Shown here: positions 4,481 to 7,065 of the stretch, in pieces | Numbering within the stretch: position 1 is the first letter of the stretch | Layout: every line of letters begins with the position of its first letter | Assembly: GCA_036501535.1 (NCBI GenBank) | Contig: DASYAE010000230.1 | Span: 1 to 7,065, forward strand | Origin: DASYAE01 sp036501535 | Lineage (GTDB): Bacteria > Actinomycetota > Actinomycetes > Streptomycetales > Catenulisporaceae | Direction of reading: 5' to 3' | Length of the DNA: 7,065 bases | Position numbers and translations under genes: made by a program | Notes under the pieces: generated by a model | What the model was told of the DNA's origin: nothing | Database searches by the model: none | What the model saw: the letters and a program-made list of their open reading frames with translations, nothing else

Positions 4481-7012
4481 ATGCTCAAGGTTACGATCCG
4501 CGGGCTTCTGACGCACCGCCGGCGGCTGTTCGGAACGCTGCTGGCGATCTTGCTGGGCATCGGCTTCCTGGCCGGCACGCTCATCTTCAACCAGACGCTG
4601 AACTCGAATTTCGACAACCTGTTCACAACCGCCAATGCGGGTACTGACGCGGTGGTGCGCAGCGCCCAGGTGATCGCCGCCTCCGGCTCGGCCACGTCAA
4701 CGGGCACCCGTCCGCCGGTCTCCGCCGCACTGGCCGGCGAGCTGCGCTCGGTGCCGGGCGTGGCCGACGCCGTGGGGGAGATCACCGGGTACGGGCAGAT
4801 CCTCGGGGCGAACGGCAAGGCGGTCGGCTCGAGCGGGCCGCCGCGTACGGCCGGCAACTGGATCGCCGATCCGGCGCTGAATCCGTACCACATCATCGCC
4901 GGGCACGCCCCGCAGGCCGACGACCAGGTCGTGCTGAATCAGGGTGCGGCGAAATCCGGCGGCCTGGGGGTCGGCGACCACGTGACGGTCCAGCTCCCGC
5001 AGCCGGTGACCTTCACGATCGTGGGCTTGGCCGACTTCGGCTCGACCGCGGGCCTGGGCGGCGAGACCTTCGTCGCCATGACGATGCACGCGGCCCAGCA
5101 GTACGTTGCGAAGCCGGGTCAGGTTTCGCAGATCCTGGTCAAGGCCGACTCAGGGATCTCACAGACCCAGCTGGTCCAGAACATCGACAAGAAGCTGCCC
5201 GGCGGCCTGCAGGCGATCACCGGCGCCGACTACACCCAGGACAACGTCTCCGCGATCGACTCGGAGTTCCTGAACTTCTTCGAGACCTTCCTGACCGCCT
5301 TCGCGGTGATCGCGCTGGTCGTCGCGTCGTTCTCGATCTACAACACGTTCGCGATCCTGCTCGCGCAGCGCACCCGCGAGTCTGCGCTGCTGCGGGCGCT
5401 CGGCGCGCGCCGCGGCCAGGTGCTCACGGCCGCGGTGACGGAGGCGGCGATCATGGCCCTGATCGGCTCGGCCGGCGGCGTGCTCGCCGGGCTCGGCATC
5501 GCGCAGCTGCTGAAGTCGGTGTTCGACGCCGTCGGGTTCGGGCTGCCGGCGGGCGGCCTGGCCGTGACCGCGTCCACGGTGCTGATCGCGATGGTCACGG
5601 GTCTGACGGTCACGGTGCTGGCCGCGCTGATGCCCGCGATCCGCGCCTGCCGCGTGGCGCCGCTGGCCGCCCTGCGCGAGGTGTCCGCCGACCGCGCTGG
5701 CGCAGCGCGTGTCCGTACCCTGATCGGCTTGGTCTCGCTCGGCGCCGGGCTGGCGCTGACCATCGGCGGGCACGGCCTGGACCTGGTCGGCACCGGCAGC
5801 CTGCTCGCCCTGATCGGCCTGATCGTGCTCGGCCCGGCGGCGGCGCGGCCGGCGGCCGCGGTGCTCGGGACGGTTCTGCCGCGGCTGGACGGCCCGACCG
5901 GGCGGCTGGCGCGGCGCAACGCGATGCGCGACCCGCGGCGTACCGCGGCCACCGCGACCGCGCTGATGGTCGGCATGTCCGTGGTCGCGCTGTTCACCGT
6001 GTTCTCCGCGTCCATCAAGGCCGGGATCGACACCGAGATCAACCAGACCTTCGTCGGGGACCTGGTGGTCAGCTCGGGGTCGTTCGGGGACGGGTCGCTG
6101 AGCCCGAAGATGGTCCCGGCGCTGGCCGGCCTGCCGCAGGTGCGCACGGCGGTCGGCATCGGCACCGGACTCGCCTCGGTGAACGGCGCCGGGGAGCAGG
6201 TCGCCAACGCCGATCCGGCCGGCCTCGGCCAGGTCCTGCAGCCGGGCACGGTGACCGGCTCGCTCGCCTCGCTCGGCGCGGACGGCCTCGCCGTGTCCCA
6301 GAACGCTGCCACGACCGATCATCTCGGCCTGGGCAGCAGGGTGGCGATGGGCTTCACCGACGGGAGTAAGAGCACGTTCACCGTGCGGGCGATCTACACG
6401 GACGACGAGACGCTCGGCGACTACCTGGTCGGATCGGCCGCCTGGGCGCCGCACTATCCGCAGGCCGTCGACGAGACGATCGCGGTCAAGCTCGCGCCGG
6501 GAGTGTCGATCGCCGCGGGCGCCGCGGCGGTCCAGCGGGCCGTGGTGCCGTTCGGCAGTCCGTCCGTGGAGGACCGGTCGCAGTACGCGGCGCAGGCGTC
6601 GGCCGGCGTGGGTACGTTCCTCAACGTCATCTACGCGCTGCTGGCCCTGGCCATCATCATTGCCCTGATGGGTATCACCAACAGCCTGTCATTGAGCGTG
6701 CACGAGCGCACGCGGGAGCTGGGCATGCTTCGCGCGGTCGGGCTCACCCGCCCGCAGACGCGGCGGATGGTGCGGTGGGAGTCGGTGATCGTCGCGCTGT
6801 TCGGGACGCTCGGCGGCCTCGGGCTCGGGCTGCTGCTGGGCTGGGCGCTCGTGCACGGCTCGCCGAGCGGCTCGACGGTGGTGTTCTCCGCCCCGATCAC
6901 CCGGCTGGCCGTGATCGCGGTGACCGGCGCGGCGGCGGGCGTGCTGGCCGCGGCCCGGCCGGCCCGGCGCGCCGCGAAGATCAACATTCTGACGGCGATC
7001 GCGCAGGAGTGA
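4481..7012 (+). CDS. ABC transporter permease, FtsX/MacB-like, duplicated 10-TM form
   Basis: This 843-aa membrane protein partners with the ATPase upstream. TM1 (about 17-36) is followed by a large extracytoplasmic domain of the MacB_PCD type (about 40-262). The first FtsX domain has three TMs (about 268-294, 318-345, 363-389), with the cytoplasmic RTRESALLRALGARRGQV (297-314) after its first TM. Two central TMs (about 412-430, 438-460) and a TM at about 490-511 lead to a second extracytoplasmic domain (about 512-710). The second FtsX domain has TMs at about 712-738, 767-792 and 806-826, again with ERTRELGMLRAVGLTRPQT (742-760). The two halves are an internal duplication. Proteins like this export peptides, drugs or lipids, or transmit force across the membrane; the substrate is unknown. 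No MacA-like adaptor or lipoprotein gene is in view. The ATG at 4481 has GGGGAG at 4465-4470. Confidence 0.95.
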   Translation: MLKVTIRGLLTHRRRLFGTLLAILLGIGFLAGTLIFNQTLNSNFDNLFTTANAGTDAVVRSAQVIAASGSATSTGTRPPVSAALAGELRSVPGVADAVGEITGYGQILGANGKAVGSSGPPRTAGNWIADPALNPYHIIAGHAPQADDQVVLNQGAAKSGGLGVGDHVTVQLPQPVTFTIVGLADFGSTAGLGGETFVAMTMHAAQQYVAKPGQVSQILVKADSGISQTQLVQNIDKKLPGGLQAITGADYTQDNVSAIDSEFLNFFETFLTAFAVIALVVASFSIYNTFAILLAQRTRESALLRALGARRGQVLTAAVTEAAIMALIGSAGGVLAGLGIAQLLKSVFDAVGFGLPAGGLAVTASTVLIAMVTGLTVTVLAALMPAIRACRVAPLAALREVSADRAGAARVRTLIGLVSLGAGLALTIGGHGLDLVGTGSLLALIGLIVLGPAAARPAAAVLGTVLPRLDGPTGRLARRNAMRDPRRTAATATALMVGMSVVALFTVFSASIKAGIDTEINQTFVGDLVVSSGSFGDGSLSPKMVPALAGLPQVRTAVGIGTGLASVNGAGEQVANADPAGLGQVLQPGTVTGSLASLGADGLAVSQNAATTDHLGLGSRVAMGFTDGSKSTFTVRAIYTDDETLGDYLVGSAAWAPHYPQAVDETIAVKLAPGVSIAAGAAAVQRAVVPFGSPSVEDRSQYAAQASAGVGTFLNVIYALLALAIIIALMGITNSLSLSVHERTRELGMLRAVGLTRPQTRRMVRWESVIVALFGTLGGLGLGLLLGWALVHGSPSGSTVVFSAPITRLAVIAVTGAAAGVLAAARPARRAAKINILTAIAQE

Positions 7013-7030
7013 CGTCCGGCGGGTCCGCGC

Positions 7031-7064
7031 TCGCGCACCGGGTCGACGGCGACCCGGTGCGCGA
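7031..7064 (+). terminator. Strong hairpin after the permease gene, probable terminator
   Basis: A perfect 15-bp stem (7031-7045 with 7050-7064) and a 4-nt loop ACGG (7046-7049) begin 18 nt after the permease stop. The stem is very GC-rich. The window stops one base later, so a T-run cannot be checked; actinobacterial terminators often lack one. It probably ends the transporter transcript. Confidence 0.7.
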
Positions 7065-7065
7065 C

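Noticed and set aside
1901..4516. An 871-aa open frame on the - strand opposite the kinase, regulator and ATPase genes
   Set aside because: It is low-complexity Arg/His/Gly/Ala-rich sequence typical of the antisense frame of high-GC genes, and the opposite strand encodes three intact conserved proteins.
5159..6454. A 431-aa open frame on the - strand opposite the permease
   Set aside because: It is an antisense shadow with Arg/Gly/His/Gln-biased composition; the permease on the + strand is clearly the real gene.

Overview
The window is chromosomal DNA of a high-GC, actinomycete-like bacterium. The signs are very GC-rich coding with G/C third codon positions, one GTG start, a likely leaderless promoter, and an HNH gene tail of the 13E12/DUF222 type common in Actinobacteria. 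Nothing visible fixes the genus.

Layout. Bases 1-204 are the 3' end of an HNH endonuclease gene (+). Bases 205-566 are non-coding and lie between two convergent genes. They hold a 144-nt near-perfect inverted repeat (280-423) with a four-C-run (G-quadruplex-type) tract on each side (237-256 and 458-478). Bases 567-1385 (-) encode a 272-aa soluble protein I do not recognise. A 126-bp divergent intergenic region follows, with a perfect 16-bp palindrome (1438-1453) almost exactly at its centre.

The rest reads as one functional module on the + strand. It has a membrane histidine kinase of the HisKA_3 class (1512-2816) overlapping by one base a NarL/LuxR-type response regulator (2816-3499). A 153-bp gap follows, then an ABC ATPase of the LolD/MacB class (3653-4474) and, 6 bp later, a large 10-TM FtsX/MacB-type permease (4481-7012). 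A strong hairpin (7031-7064) closes the module.

How it probably works (inference). The kinase senses something in or near the membrane and phosphorylates the regulator, which controls the transporter. The transporter probably exports a toxic compound or lipid, or acts mechanically on the envelope. In support, the palindrome upstream of the kinase has an imperfect second copy (3552-3567) in the gap upstream of the ATPase gene, in the same orientation, with 16 of 22 positions identical over the extended box. This is a candidate common operator for the regulator. The ATPase ribosome binding site also lies partly inside a hairpin, so translational control of the transporter is possible.

The most unusual structure is the giant palindrome with its C-rich flanks. 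The transporter/two-component module is a familiar architecture.
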